Below, one piece after another: positions 15,563 through 24,211 of a stretch of 64,000 nt of DNA. Position 1 is the stretch's first letter. Each line of letters begins with the position of its first letter. The DNA lies in the NCBI GenBank assembly GCA_016284175.1, contig JAEEOJ010000031.1, positions 17,713 to 81,712 on the forward strand, in the 5' to 3' direction. A program made the position numbers and the translations under genes. This DNA is from Lachnospiraceae bacterium (GTDB taxonomy: Bacteria > Bacillota > Clostridia > Lachnospirales > Lachnospiraceae). A model generated the notes under the pieces. That model made no database searches, had not been told where the DNA came from, and saw only the letters and a list, made by a program, of their open reading frames with translations.

Positions 15563-18358
15563 TTACATTACATTATCAAGTTCCTTGCAGTATTTAGGAA
15601 TGTAAATGTAAATATTTTCAAACAGTTTGGAGGCAGTTGCCATATACTGGTACGAACCTTCTTCCGTTTCAATCTTCTTGTTATAGAATTCGGTATCTGT
15701 AATAATCTTCTGGAATACAGGAACATCATACTGGTTAACGGGATCGGGCGAGTTGCCTAAATCCGCATAGATATTACCGCCTGTAATCTCAAGTCTGCCC
15801 TTCATACCGCCAAGGCTGACAGGATTTGCTGCAAGTAATACAACCTTATGAACACCGTTCTGGATTCTTGTCATGCCGTAGCCGTGATATGTTCCGATAC
15901 CGCCGACTTCAGAGCCTTCAACATAGATAAATACCTGCTCAGCCGAGCTTCTGATATCCATATCTCCGTCAAGTGAACCGATACCCATACCGCTCATTGA
16001 ATGTACGTTACATGATACAAATCCGGAATTGATGTAAATTCTTCCCTTACCATACTGCAGTACACCGATACCTGTAGCACGGCTTCCGGAAGCTTCAAGT
16101 TCTATATCTGCACTGGTATTGATTTCTACCCTGCCTTCCATGGAACCGATACCGATTGCATCGGCACCCGAGGCTGAAATAGCCACATGGGACTGATTGA
16201 CAATAATCTGTGTATATCCCTGAAGCGAACCTATTCCGACTACTCTTGAACCGTTTACGATGATTTCAACATTACCGGAATCAAGCTTAATCTTGGAATT
16301 TTCATCAGCAAGATAACCGCCGATTGCAAATGCCTGATCAGAGTTGGCTTCAATTCTAAGTGTACCTGTACCTTCGAAACTGATATCTCCGTAAGGTGTC
16401 TTTTCATCAGAACCGGTACCGATACCGATACCGTTGTTGTGATCAACTCTGATGGTAAGATTACCCTTGCCCTGGATGATGAGTCTCGATGTGGAAGGAA
16501 CTTTGATACCTTCATAAGAGAATATGTTGTTACCCTCAAGAGTAAGTGTAACAAATGAATTCTCACCGATTTCAATGGTAGGATTGTTTCTTCCTCGTAT
16601 ATTAACATCCTTAAGATTGATAATGGTTTCTTTATTATCGGGAACCTTAATGGACATGTTAACTTCTTTTTTGCTCTTAAGTCCGACAAGATTAACCGAA
16701 GGCTGTTCGACGATAATCTGTGAATAGAAATCGAGAGCAAGGTTGATAAGAGAAACCGTCTCGAAATTGCCGGGTGTATAGGACTTGTTTTCAAGAGCAA
16801 GCTTGGCGAGTTTAAGGTTGATGGCCATAATCTCGTCTTCTATTTCAGATGAAATCGAATCTGCTATAACGCTGTTGGGACGTCCTGTATAGAAGCCCTG
16901 GATTAAGTGACAGCCAAGTTGGATAACCATCTGAAGTTCATCGGGAGTTTCAACGCCTTCTGCAAGAATCTTCATGCCATGATTGTTGCCGAACGAAATT
17001 GTATTGGAAACAATCTGCTGTTTTCTCGAGTCTGTATCGATACCCATGATGATGGAATGGTCAATCTTGATATAATGCGGCGAGTTATTAAGAAGCGTGG
17101 ATGCATTCGAATAACCTGTACCGTAATCATCAAGTGCAAGTTCACATCCGGACTTCTTCATGTACTTGTGTACCGTCTCGCATGAATCTTCTGACTGCAT
17201 ACCGTTTTCGGTAATCTCTATAACGAGGTTTTTCATAACGTCCTTGTATTGAACATACAAATCGTTAAACTCGTCTTCTTTTATGATAACTGTGGGAATT
17301 GAGTTAATGAAAAGCTTGCGGTTTTCGAAAATCGATGCATTCTCATTCATAATCTTAAGTACGTTAAAGAATGTATAATGCTCCACTTCGTAAAGTCTGT
17401 CGTTTCGCTCAGCCATTTCAAGAACGTCAACAGGCGAGAAACCGATTTCCTTGTTGGTTCTCATAAGTGCTTCATAAGCATAAATCTTACCTGTTTTGGC
17501 AGATACGATAGGCTGGAAATTATACTGAAGTTCATTGCCGTCAAGAATCTTTTTAATCTTGTCGTTTCTTAAGTACTCTGTTTCCTGACGCTTTAAGGCA
17601 TCCTGTGAGAAGTAATGAGGCTCGCTCTTTGAGAACATGGATGCTTCCATTGCAGCGAATCCTGCATATGTTAAAAGATCTTCATAGATTTTACCCTGGC
17701 TGGAAGATGCATAACCACAGTAAACACAGAAGTTTTCGGATGATGGCAAATGAAGAAGAATCGCATTGATCTCATCCATAAGGTTCTTATGGTAAGTCTG
17801 GATATCTTTTAACTCGACTTCATTGGTCATAACCAGAAATTCATGTCCGGATTTACAGCCTAAAGTTACGAATCTTTCGCCCATTCGTTTCTGATACATC
17901 TTAAATACTTCGCCGATTTCCGCTTTAATATCAGCCGCTTTCTGTGAACCCACGAAATGACGGAGATGTTCAAGACCTTCTATTTCAAAAATTGCCAGAT
18001 AAACATCGGACATTGAAATAGCAAGCTGCTGTATGGCCTTATCCGAAAACGTATCAAGATAAAGCAGACCCGTCTCGGGATCTACATCAGCAGAATCTGT
18101 GATATTTAAGAAAATGGGTAAATCTTCTCTCTGAAAGGCCTTTACCATTTTAAACGCAATGAAAAGACCGACAATAAAGAATGCTGCTCCCAGTATGAAA
18201 TATGCGAGTGCAAACCAGGTAAGTCTGAAGAATGCATAAATATAATATGCGCCTACTGCAAATAAAAGAAAGGCAAGCACTATAAAAATATTCTCGATAA
18301 TGAGAAAATATCGTATTTTTTTATATCCGCTGACCTTCTTGTCCTGTTCTAAATCCAT
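15563..18358 (-). CDS. Membrane GGDEF(degenerate)-EAL protein with C-terminal beta-helix-like domain
   Basis: 931 residues. Two transmembrane helices (about 18-45 and 48-72) are followed by a GGDEF-like domain whose signature is CKSGHEF, so cyclase activity is probably lost. The EAL domain (about 275-495) keeps the expected catalytic set: YEALMR, FINSIP, LVIEITE, ALDDYGTGYS, YIKID, LAEGVET and QGFYTGRP, predicting active c-di-GMP hydrolysis. After a linker, residues ~575-880 consist of repeating strands with GIGIGTG, AIGG, VGIGSLQG, AIGIGSMEG, TGIGVLQYG and MGIGSLDG turns, which look like a right-handed beta-helix or carbohydrate-binding repeat. With this topology the repeat domain would face the cytoplasm, which is unusual. 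Confidence 0.88.
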   Translation of the reverse strand: MDLEQDKKVSGYKKIRYFLIIENIFIVLAFLLFAVGAYYIYAFFRLTWFALAYFILGAAFFIVGLFIAFKMVKAFQREDLPIFLNITDSADVDPETGLLYLDTFSDKAIQQLAISMSDVYLAIFEIEGLEHLRHFVGSQKAADIKAEIGEVFKMYQKRMGERFVTLGCKSGHEFLVMTNEVELKDIQTYHKNLMDEINAILLHLPSSENFCVYCGYASSSQGKIYEDLLTYAGFAAMEASMFSKSEPHYFSQDALKRQETEYLRNDKIKKILDGNELQYNFQPIVSAKTGKIYAYEALMRTNKEIGFSPVDVLEMAERNDRLYEVEHYTFFNVLKIMNENASIFENRKLFINSIPTVIIKEDEFNDLYVQYKDVMKNLVIEITENGMQSEDSCETVHKYMKKSGCELALDDYGTGYSNASTLLNNSPHYIKIDHSIIMGIDTDSRKQQIVSNTISFGNNHGMKILAEGVETPDELQMVIQLGCHLIQGFYTGRPNSVIADSISSEIEDEIMAINLKLAKLALENKSYTPGNFETVSLINLALDFYSQIIVEQPSVNLVGLKSKKEVNMSIKVPDNKETIINLKDVNIRGRNNPTIEIGENSFVTLTLEGNNIFSYEGIKVPSTSRLIIQGKGNLTIRVDHNNGIGIGTGSDEKTPYGDISFEGTGTLRIEANSDQAFAIGGYLADENSKIKLDSGNVEIIVNGSRVVGIGSLQGYTQIIVNQSHVAISASGADAIGIGSMEGRVEINTSADIELEASGSRATGIGVLQYGKGRIYINSGFVSCNVHSMSGMGIGSLDGDMDIRSSAEQVFIYVEGSEVGGIGTYHGYGMTRIQNGVHKVVLLAANPVSLGGMKGRLEITGGNIYADLGNSPDPVNQYDVPVFQKIITDTEFYNKKIETEEGSYQYMATASKLFENIYIYIPKYCKELDNVM

Positions 18359-18388
18359 AAATAATTATTCCCCATAGTTTGATATTTT

Positions 18389-18417
18389 ATTATACCAAAA
18401 CTACGGGGAAAACACAA
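18389..18417 (-). promoter_or_regulatory. Promoter of the EAL/beta-helix gene, placed in a hairpin loop
   Basis: TTGTGT (18417-18412), 17-bp spacer, extended TGGTATAAT with TATAAT at 18394-18389. The -10 box lies in the loop of an inverted repeat CCCCGTAGTTT/AAACTATGGGG (18374-18407) that may also end the upstream operon. Confidence 0.65.
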
Positions 18418-18418
18418 G

Positions 18419-18817
18419 TTAAGTCGAGAAAGCAAGAAGTGCTAATTTATTGAAAACTATTTCTTCGTCAAAATACTTTTCATCGGACGAATGAAGCTCT
18501 AAGTATTCGTCTGCAGTAAGTGTTTTTGATTTGTAAACTTCCTTACCGTTCTTTTCGGAATATACGCCTACTTTGAATTTAAGTTTAAGCTGTTTTACAG
18601 CCTGATAAACAAAATCTTCGCTGTTTATGTTTGCAAGAAGATCGCAGATTTTTGCATTCCTCTGTTCTTCTTCTCCGAAAAACTTGTTAAACACAGCTTT
18701 GACCTTAAAAGGAACATCTTCGAATGCCATCAATTCGGCGACACTCATCTGTGCTCCGACATATATATGAGTCATATCCTGTACGACTGCTTTAAACTCT
18801 CTGTTAATCTGTTCCAT
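18419..18817 (-). CDS. Conserved hypothetical protein
   Basis: 132 residues, soluble, no signal peptide. The N-terminal half is helical (MEQINREFKAVVQDMTHIYVGAQMS); the C-terminal half has an alternating strand pattern with many Lys and Glu. I see no catalytic motif. It is the last gene of a six-gene operon, 6 bases after the sigma-like gene, and ends just before the promoter of the EAL gene. It resembles short Lachnospiraceae-restricted proteins, but I do not recognise the family. The tight spacing suggests a job linked to the sigma-like protein, which is inference only. Confidence 0.7.
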   Translation of the reverse strand: MEQINREFKAVVQDMTHIYVGAQMSVAELMAFEDVPFKVKAVFNKFFGEEEQRNAKICDLLANINSEDFVYQAVKQLKLKFKVGVYSEKNGKEVYKSKTLTADEYLELHSSDEKYFDEEIVFNKLALLAFST

Positions 18818-18823
18818 ATTTTT

Positions 18824-19561
18824 TTATTTAGGTTCGTCAATAATTTCAATACCGCCGGTAATCTGCAAAACCTCTTTAATAAAGTCTTCTTCAAAATCAC
18901 CGAATTTGCAGAGTTCTTCAATGGTCACGTTTCTCTGAAGAGTTTCGTAAAGCTCTTTAGCCTTTTCCAACACCTCGTTAGCATTTTCGGCCCAGGTATT
19001 TTTCTTTGCGGCCTCATTGTTATCGTCGTATAAAAGCTCTTCCATTGCACTCATTATTCCGTCAGTAATAAAACCGTCGAGTTCCTTTGCGGAGTTTTTT
19101 TTATCAAGCGACTCTAAAATAACGGCCAGCGCAACATTTCCCTCGCCGATTAAATCTTCGATAGGAACGCCCGAGCCTGTGTAAAGCTTAGACATTTCAA
19201 CAATATCGTGAAGATAACTTTCAATTACCTGATCTCTTAAAATACTCTCTCCTTCGGCGAATCTTTTAAGAATGTCATGCTTTTCCTTCTGTGTGTATTT
19301 CTTTACGCCTTCAAGCTCATCAATGTACATCTGAAGGAAATCGACATCTTCCTCGTCTAAGATTTCATCGAAATCAAAGGGTTCGTCGACACCGATTTTT
19401 GCATCATAAAGGAAATTGTATATAAATTGTTTTTTCTCTTCATCCAGATTGATGTCCTTAAAATACGAATCGACATCTTCTTTGCTGACGCAGTTGCCGT
19501 TCTCTCTGCCGTATTTTAAGAGCTTATCCATCTGTGATATAAAAAGTTTTTTCTCGTCCAT
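18824..19561 (-). CDS. Sigma-70-like protein lacking region 4
   Basis: 245 residues. The first ~50 resemble sigma region 1.1 (SQMDKLLKYGRENGNCVSKEDVDSYF). Residues ~110-150 resemble regions 2.1-2.2, the core-binding helices: QVIESYLHDIVEMSKLYTG followed by VPIEDLIGEGNVAL. The aromatic -10-reading segment of region 2.3-2.4 (FSTYATWWIRQ in normal factors) is replaced by ELDGFITDGIMSAMEELL. Residues ~195-240 resemble region 3 (VLEKAKELYETLQRNVTIEELCKFG). There is no region 4. The protein may bind RNA polymerase core without directing promoter recognition. It lies 12 bases after the rhomboid-like gene and 6 before the next. The family assignment comes from motif reading only. Confidence 0.72.
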   Translation of the reverse strand: MDEKKLFISQMDKLLKYGRENGNCVSKEDVDSYFKDINLDEEKKQFIYNFLYDAKIGVDEPFDFDEILDEEDVDFLQMYIDELEGVKKYTQKEKHDILKRFAEGESILRDQVIESYLHDIVEMSKLYTGSGVPIEDLIGEGNVALAVILESLDKKNSAKELDGFITDGIMSAMEELLYDDNNEAAKKNTWAENANEVLEKAKELYETLQRNVTIEELCKFGDFEEDFIKEVLQITGGIEIIDEPK

Positions 19562-19573
19562 TTTTATTACCGG

Positions 19574-20515
19574 TTATTCAATATGTTTGTGTGTAAATAA
19601 ATGCTCGTTGCAGTATTCGTAATTGCCGTTACATTTTGAGCAGTATCTGAATGTAAGTTCAGGATTGGAAACATCTGTCTGTCCGCATATCGCACATTTA
19701 TGTCTTATCTGCGATACGGGTTCTGACACAGCTTTAATCTTCTTTTTGAATTCCTGCTGACGTTTGATTTCCTTAAATCTCTTTTTGCCTTTTCTTAAAA
19801 TCAGATAGAATATCAGGACATTAAGAAGTGATGTACTTACCGCAACAAGTGTTATGATTCCGCTGTTAAATCCGCCCTGAACAAATGCAAGCAGTACGCT
19901 TACACCAAGAACGATTAAGTATATGATTCCGAGCACCTTTACTTTTATCGGAATGATAAAGAAAAGAAGCACTCTCATATTCGGATATGTAATTGCATAA
20001 GCAAGGAATATCGAAAGGTTTAAATAATATGTACCGAAACTGAACGACATGTAATGGAAAAACCATGAGCCGCCAAGCGATGCGGGACACGCTTTTCCAA
20101 GCGCCATTTTATAATAACCTTCCAGGTTTGCAACATAATCGGGCGCTAAAAGTTTAAAATATCCGAAGAGTAAAAATGCACCGACTATTGTAAGGAATAC
20201 ACCCGTGAAAAAGAAAAAGTTAAACGCAAATTTTCCCCATGCAACTTCAAGATTTCTGCCGATTGAATAATAAAAGAATAAGAAAATCAGCACGAAGAAT
20301 ACGTTTGACGCACTGTCGGGTACAAATATCCAGGAAACAAGTCTCCAGACCTGTCCGTGAACTATAGCCTCGGGATTAAGTGTAATAAAGTAAATCCAGT
20401 CGGGTTTTACGAGGTTCATTAAGAATCCGAAGGCATATATAATTACAATTATAAGAGGTAAATTCGGAATCGCATATTTGCCGAATTTTCTCTCCATTTT
20501 GTTAAACCATGTCAT
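19574..20515 (-). CDS. Rhomboid-fold membrane protein without catalytic serine, zinc-ribbon tail
   Basis: 313 residues with six or so membrane helices and a C-terminal cytoplasmic tail. Rhomboid-like landmarks include the first loop HGQVWRLVSWIFVPDS, the second helix NVFFVLIFLFFYYSIGRNLE, and YPNMRVLLFFIIPIKVKVLG before helix 5. The GASG motif that holds the protease nucleophile is absent; the matching helix reads SFGTYYLNLSIFLAYA. So this is probably a non-proteolytic rhomboid relative, acting on membrane protein folding or trafficking. The tail holds CAICG...CSKCNGNYEYC, a possible zinc ribbon. It sits in the operon between metA and the sigma-like gene with gaps under 20 bases. Confidence 0.8.
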   Translation of the reverse strand: MTWFNKMERKFGKYAIPNLPLIIVIIYAFGFLMNLVKPDWIYFITLNPEAIVHGQVWRLVSWIFVPDSASNVFFVLIFLFFYYSIGRNLEVAWGKFAFNFFFFTGVFLTIVGAFLLFGYFKLLAPDYVANLEGYYKMALGKACPASLGGSWFFHYMSFSFGTYYLNLSIFLAYAITYPNMRVLLFFIIPIKVKVLGIIYLIVLGVSVLLAFVQGGFNSGIITLVAVSTSLLNVLIFYLILRKGKKRFKEIKRQQEFKKKIKAVSEPVSQIRHKCAICGQTDVSNPELTFRYCSKCNGNYEYCNEHLFTHKHIE

Positions 20516-20532
20516 AATAAGCAGTCCTTATA

Positions 20533-21468
20533 CTATAATGATGCACTGTCAAAACCGATATTCTCCACATCATAGGGAGTAATCTGGTATACATAGTAAT
20601 TAAGCCAGTTGCTGTAAAGATTTATACTGTGACTTCTCCACTGTAAAAGAGGTCTGTTCTTGGGATTGTCGTCAGGATAATAATTGTATGGAATCTTGGG
20701 ATTAAGTCCCTTGCCCATATCTCTTTTATATTCGCTGTCGAGCGTATATCTGTCATACTCGGGATGCCCTGTTACAAACACCTGCTTACCGCCTTCGCTT
20801 ATACAGATAAATACACCTGCCTCGTCGGATTCTGCCAGGATTTTAAGTTTGTCGCAGTTCTCGACATCCTCTTTGCTGACTTCGGTATATCTTGAATGCG
20901 GAGCATAAAACTCATCATCAAAACCTCTTACCAGAGGCTCCTTTCTGTTTTTAACCCTGTGCTTGTAAATACCGGTAATCTTTTCTTTTAATTCTTTCTT
21001 TTTAAGTCCGAAATGATAGTAAAGGCCGGCCTGCGCACCCCAGCAGATATGAAGTGTACTGGTAACATTCTTCTTGGACCATTCAAAAATCTGGCAGAGT
21101 TCTTCCCAGTAATCAACATCTTCGAAAGCGAGCTGCTCAACGGGAGCGCCTGTGATAATTAAACCATCGAATTTCTCGTTCTTTATTTCATCATAAAAGG
21201 TATAAAACTTGTTTAAATGGCTTGCGGATGTATTCTGAGAAATGTGTGATTTTACATTTAAGAAAGTAACATCCACCTGTAAGGGAGTATTGGATAAAAC
21301 TCTTAAGAGCTGAAGTTCTGTCTCTTCTTTTAAAGGCATTACGTTAAGAATCGCAACCTTTAAAGGTCTGATGTCCTGATGCATAGCCCTGGTTTCATCC
21401 ATCACAAATATATTTTCGTTTTCGAGTGTCTCTTTTGCAGGGAGATCACTTTGTGTTCTGATCGGCAT
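20533..21468 (-). CDS. metA: Homoserine O-acetyltransferase (MetA/MetAA)
   Basis: 311 residues, full length. It activates L-homoserine in methionine biosynthesis in the cytoplasm. The nucleophile is Cys142 in HICWGAQAG. Residue 111 is Glu (TGAPVEQL); in characterised members, Glu at this position marks use of acetyl-CoA, while Gly (as in the Escherichia coli enzyme) marks succinyl-CoA. I therefore call it an acetyltransferase despite the traditional succinyltransferase name. It lies 10 bases after ligA and 17 before the rhomboid-like gene. No SAM or T-box leader is present because it is internal to an operon. Confidence 0.95.
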   Translation of the reverse strand: MPIRTQSDLPAKETLENENIFVMDETRAMHQDIRPLKVAILNVMPLKEETELQLLRVLSNTPLQVDVTFLNVKSHISQNTSASHLNKFYTFYDEIKNEKFDGLIITGAPVEQLAFEDVDYWEELCQIFEWSKKNVTSTLHICWGAQAGLYYHFGLKKKELKEKITGIYKHRVKNRKEPLVRGFDDEFYAPHSRYTEVSKEDVENCDKLKILAESDEAGVFICISEGGKQVFVTGHPEYDRYTLDSEYKRDMGKGLNPKIPYNYYPDDNPKNRPLLQWRSHSINLYSNWLNYYVYQITPYDVENIGFDSASL

Positions 21469-21478
21469 TTCTGACTCC

Positions 21479-23437
21479 TTAAACAGTTATATTAAACTCG
21501 CTCATAAAATCATCTTCGGAGATAATTCTGATACCGAGTTCTTTTGCTTTTTTATTTTTGCCTGAAGATGAATTAACATCATTGTTAATCAGTGCTTCGG
21601 TCTTGTTCGATACACTGCCCGATACTTTTCCGCCACGGCTTTCAATTATTCCTTTTAAAAGGTCGCGGTTTTCAAAATGATTGAGCGTACCTGTAATGAC
21701 AAATGTTTTGCCTGCGAGGTCTTTCTCGCCTGTGCTTTCAATTTTTTCAAGCTCGACATACTCTAAAATATTGTCGACTTCTTTAATTCTTGCTTCATCA
21801 TGAAAGAAATTGTAAATGCTTGTAGCAATTACTTCTCCGACCTGATCTATAGTTGATAATTCATCCACGGAAGCATTTCTTATTTTATCAAAATCGTAAT
21901 CATAAAACGATGCGATAAGCTTTGCGTTTGCAACACCGACATTTTCGATACCGAGTCCGTATAAAAGTTTCGGTAATGTGGTTTTCTTTGCCTTTTCGCA
22001 GGAAGCAATCATATTTTCGTATGATTTGATTCCGAAGCCTTCCATCGTCACGATATCGTTTTTATATCTCTCAAGTCTGAAGAAATCAGCATACTCCTTT
22101 ATGAAGCCTTTTTCAATAAATTTAACGATTGTTTCTTCGGATACACCGTCAATACTAAGTGCATTTCTTGATGCAAAAAGCGTTAAACTCTTCTCCTGCT
22201 TAACAGGGCATAAAGGATTTCTGCACATCAGTACATCGGTACCGTCTGTTGATTCAACAACAGTTTTACCGCCGCATGAAGGACAGCATTCGGGAAGCAC
22301 AATATTATCGCTCTTTGTAAGGTTTTCGGATATCTGAGGGATAATCATATTGGCTTTATAAACCAGTATTCTGTCACCGATACCGAGTTTAAGCGAACGC
22401 ATGACTGAAATGTTGTGTACACTTGCTCTCGACACATTCGTGCCTTCCAGGTCAACGGTATCAAATATAGCCACGGGATTGATTAAACCGGTTCTCGAAG
22501 GACTCCATTCAATCTCTCTTAATATGGTTTCAGCCTGTTCGTCCTGCCATTTAAAAGCAATAGCATTTCTCGGTGCTTTCGCAGTTGAACCGAGCGATTT
22601 TCCGTAAGCTATATCATCATACATCAAAACAAGACCGTCTGACGGAATGTCGTAAGTCTTTATTTCGTTTGAATACCATTCTATCTTTTCAAGAAGATTG
22701 TCTCTGTCGACCTCTTCTTCATGTACACATTCAAATCCAAGACTCTTTAAAAACTTCATCTGTTCAAGTCTTGAATTGTTGAAATCAACATCTTCCGCTT
22801 CCACAAGATTAAATGCAAAGAAGCATACATTTCTTGATGCTGTTACTTTCGGATCAAGCTGTCTTACCGAACCGGAACATAAGTTTCTCGGGTTCTTGTA
22901 CTGCTCGTCGGGATTTTCGATTTTTTCGTTTATCTTTTTGAAATCAGAATACGAAATTACGGCTTCGCCTCTTAAAACAAGATGGCCTTTATAGGAAATT
23001 CCTACAGGAAGATTCTTAAAACATTTTGCATTCTGAGTGATAACTTCGCCTACTTCACCGTTACCTCTTGTAACTGCATTGGTAAGTTTTCCGTCATCAT
23101 AAGTAAGGACGATTGTAAGACCGTCCAGTTTCCACGAAAGCAGGCCCTTCTTATCCTTAAGCCACTCTCTCAACTCTTCCCTGTCTTTGGTCTTCGAAAG
23201 GGAAAGCATGGGTGAAGGATGCGTAAACTTGGGCAGAAAAGAAACAGGTTCATAGCCAACTTTTCTTGTCGGAGAATCGGATAAAATTATCCCTGTTTCT
23301 TCCTCAAGTTTTACAAGCTCATCATAAAGCGAATCATACTCAAAATTGGAAATGATTTCCTCATCCTTTGCATAATACGCTTCATTTGCCTTTTTTAATA
23401 TTTCACAAAGTTCTTTTATTCTGTCGATTTCGCTCAT
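21479..23437 (-). CDS. ligA: NAD-dependent DNA ligase
   Basis: 652 residues, near the usual 660-680. The adenylation lysine lies in [11 protein letters not shown] (KxDG), with [16 protein letters not shown] and LRGEAVI as further adenylation motifs. An OB fold, a four-cysteine zinc finger (CCPSCGG...[10 protein letters not shown]), helix-hairpin-helix repeats ([12 protein letters not shown]-type turns) and a C-terminal BRCT domain (about 575-652, [12 protein letters not shown]) follow. It seals nicks in replication and repair. The sequence is somewhat divergent from textbook LigA. Its start overlaps the pseudouridine synthase stop by 4 bases (ATGA), implying translational coupling. Confidence 0.95.
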   Translation of the reverse strand: MSEIDRIKELCEILKKANEAYYAKDEEIISNFEYDSLYDELVKLEEETGIILSDSPTRKVGYEPVSFLPKFTHPSPMLSLSKTKDREELREWLKDKKGLLSWKLDGLTIVLTYDDGKLTNAVTRGNGEVGEVITQNAKCFKNLPVGISYKGHLVLRGEAVISYSDFKKINEKIENPDEQYKNPRNLCSGSVRQLDPKVTASRNVCFFAFNLVEAEDVDFNNSRLEQMKFLKSLGFECVHEEEVDRDNLLEKIEWYSNEIKTYDIPSDGLVLMYDDIAYGKSLGSTAKAPRNAIAFKWQDEQAETILREIEWSPSRTGLINPVAIFDTVDLEGTNVSRASVHNISVMRSLKLGIGDRILVYKANMIIPQISENLTKSDNIVLPECCPSCGGKTVVESTDGTDVLMCRNPLCPVKQEKSLTLFASRNALSIDGVSEETIVKFIEKGFIKEYADFFRLERYKNDIVTMEGFGIKSYENMIASCEKAKKTTLPKLLYGLGIENVGVANAKLIASFYDYDFDKIRNASVDELSTIDQVGEVIATSIYNFFHDEARIKEVDNILEYVELEKIESTGEKDLAGKTFVITGTLNHFENRDLLKGIIESRGGKVSGSVSNKTEALINNDVNSSSGKNKKAKELGIRIISEDDFMSEFNITV

Positions 23438-24156
23438 ACATTTTCGGGGTTTTTAAAAACCATATCGTAAAGTTTATCCAGCTCTTCGCCTGTTATTTCT
23501 CTGTATTCGTTGGGTTTAAGATCTCCTAAAAGAATATTGCATACTCTGATTCTTTTAAGAGAAACTACGTCTAACCCGCATTCAAAACACATTCGTCTTA
23601 TCTGTCTGTTTAAGCCCTGCGTAAGAGTTATCTTAAAAGTTCTTAAATCCACGGGAACAACCTTGCAGGGTTTGGTTTCAACACCTAAATCAAAAAGGAA
23701 AAGTCCCTTCTCCATTCTCTCAAAGATAATGGGTTCAATGTCTTTATCAACGGTAACTATGTATTCCTTTTCATGGTTATTGGAGCCGCACATCATTACG
23801 TGAATAAGATCACCGTCATTGGTCATTAAAAGAAGTCCTTCGGAATCCTCATCAAGACGTCCTGCATATGTAAGTCTGGTAGGATATTTAAAAGCTTCGG
23901 TAAGAGTTACATTTGCATGAACATCGGCTTCGGTAACAGTTACGCCGACAGGTTTGTAATATGCTACAACCTTCTTTTCTTCAGGCTTAACTGCCTTACC
24001 GTCAAGAGTTACTTCGTCTGCTTCGGTAACCTTGCTTCCAAGTTCGGCTTTCTTACCGTTAATAAGTACTCTGCCGGCTTCAATAAGGCCGTCTGCTTCT
24101 CTTCTTGAGCATATCCCGCAAAGAGCTATGTATTTGTTGATTCTGTATTCGTCCAT
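23434..24156 (-). CDS. RsuA/RluB/RluF-family rRNA pseudouridine synthase
   Basis: 240 residues. An N-terminal S4 RNA-binding domain (RINKYIALCGICSRREADGLI, to about residue 62) is followed by the pseudouridine synthase domain with the catalytic aspartate in AGRLDEDSEGLLLMTNDGDL. The NRQIRRMCFECGLDVVSLKRIRV block is typical of the RsuA/RluB/E/F branch; the closest feel is RluF, which modifies 23S rRNA, but the target uridine cannot be assigned from sequence. It leads the operon with ligA and metA. No clear Shine-Dalgarno is seen before the ATG, and the terminator at 24181-24206 lies just upstream. Confidence 0.92.
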   Translation of the reverse strand: MDEYRINKYIALCGICSRREADGLIEAGRVLINGKKAELGSKVTEADEVTLDGKAVKPEEKKVVAYYKPVGVTVTEADVHANVTLTEAFKYPTRLTYAGRLDEDSEGLLLMTNDGDLIHVMMCGSNNHEKEYIVTVDKDIEPIIFERMEKGLFLFDLGVETKPCKVVPVDLRTFKITLTQGLNRQIRRMCFECGLDVVSLKRIRVCNILLGDLKPNEYREITGEELDKLYDMVFKNPENV

Positions 24157-24180
24157 AATATTTCGTGAGAAAAAAATAAT

Positions 24181-24206
24181 AGTGCATAATCAATTGATTA
24201 TGCACT
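24181..24206 (-). terminator. Perfect palindromic terminator after the SH3b gene
   Basis: AGTGCATAATC-AATT-GATTATGCACT, an 11-bp perfect stem followed on the minus strand by ATTATTTTTTT. It separates the SH3b gene from the rluF-like gene. Confidence 0.85.
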
Positions 24207-24211
24207 TTTTA

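Noticed and set aside
20533-21468. Calling MetA a homoserine O-succinyltransferase
   Set aside because: Residue 111 is Glu, the acetyl-CoA-type signature, so acetyltransferase is the better call.
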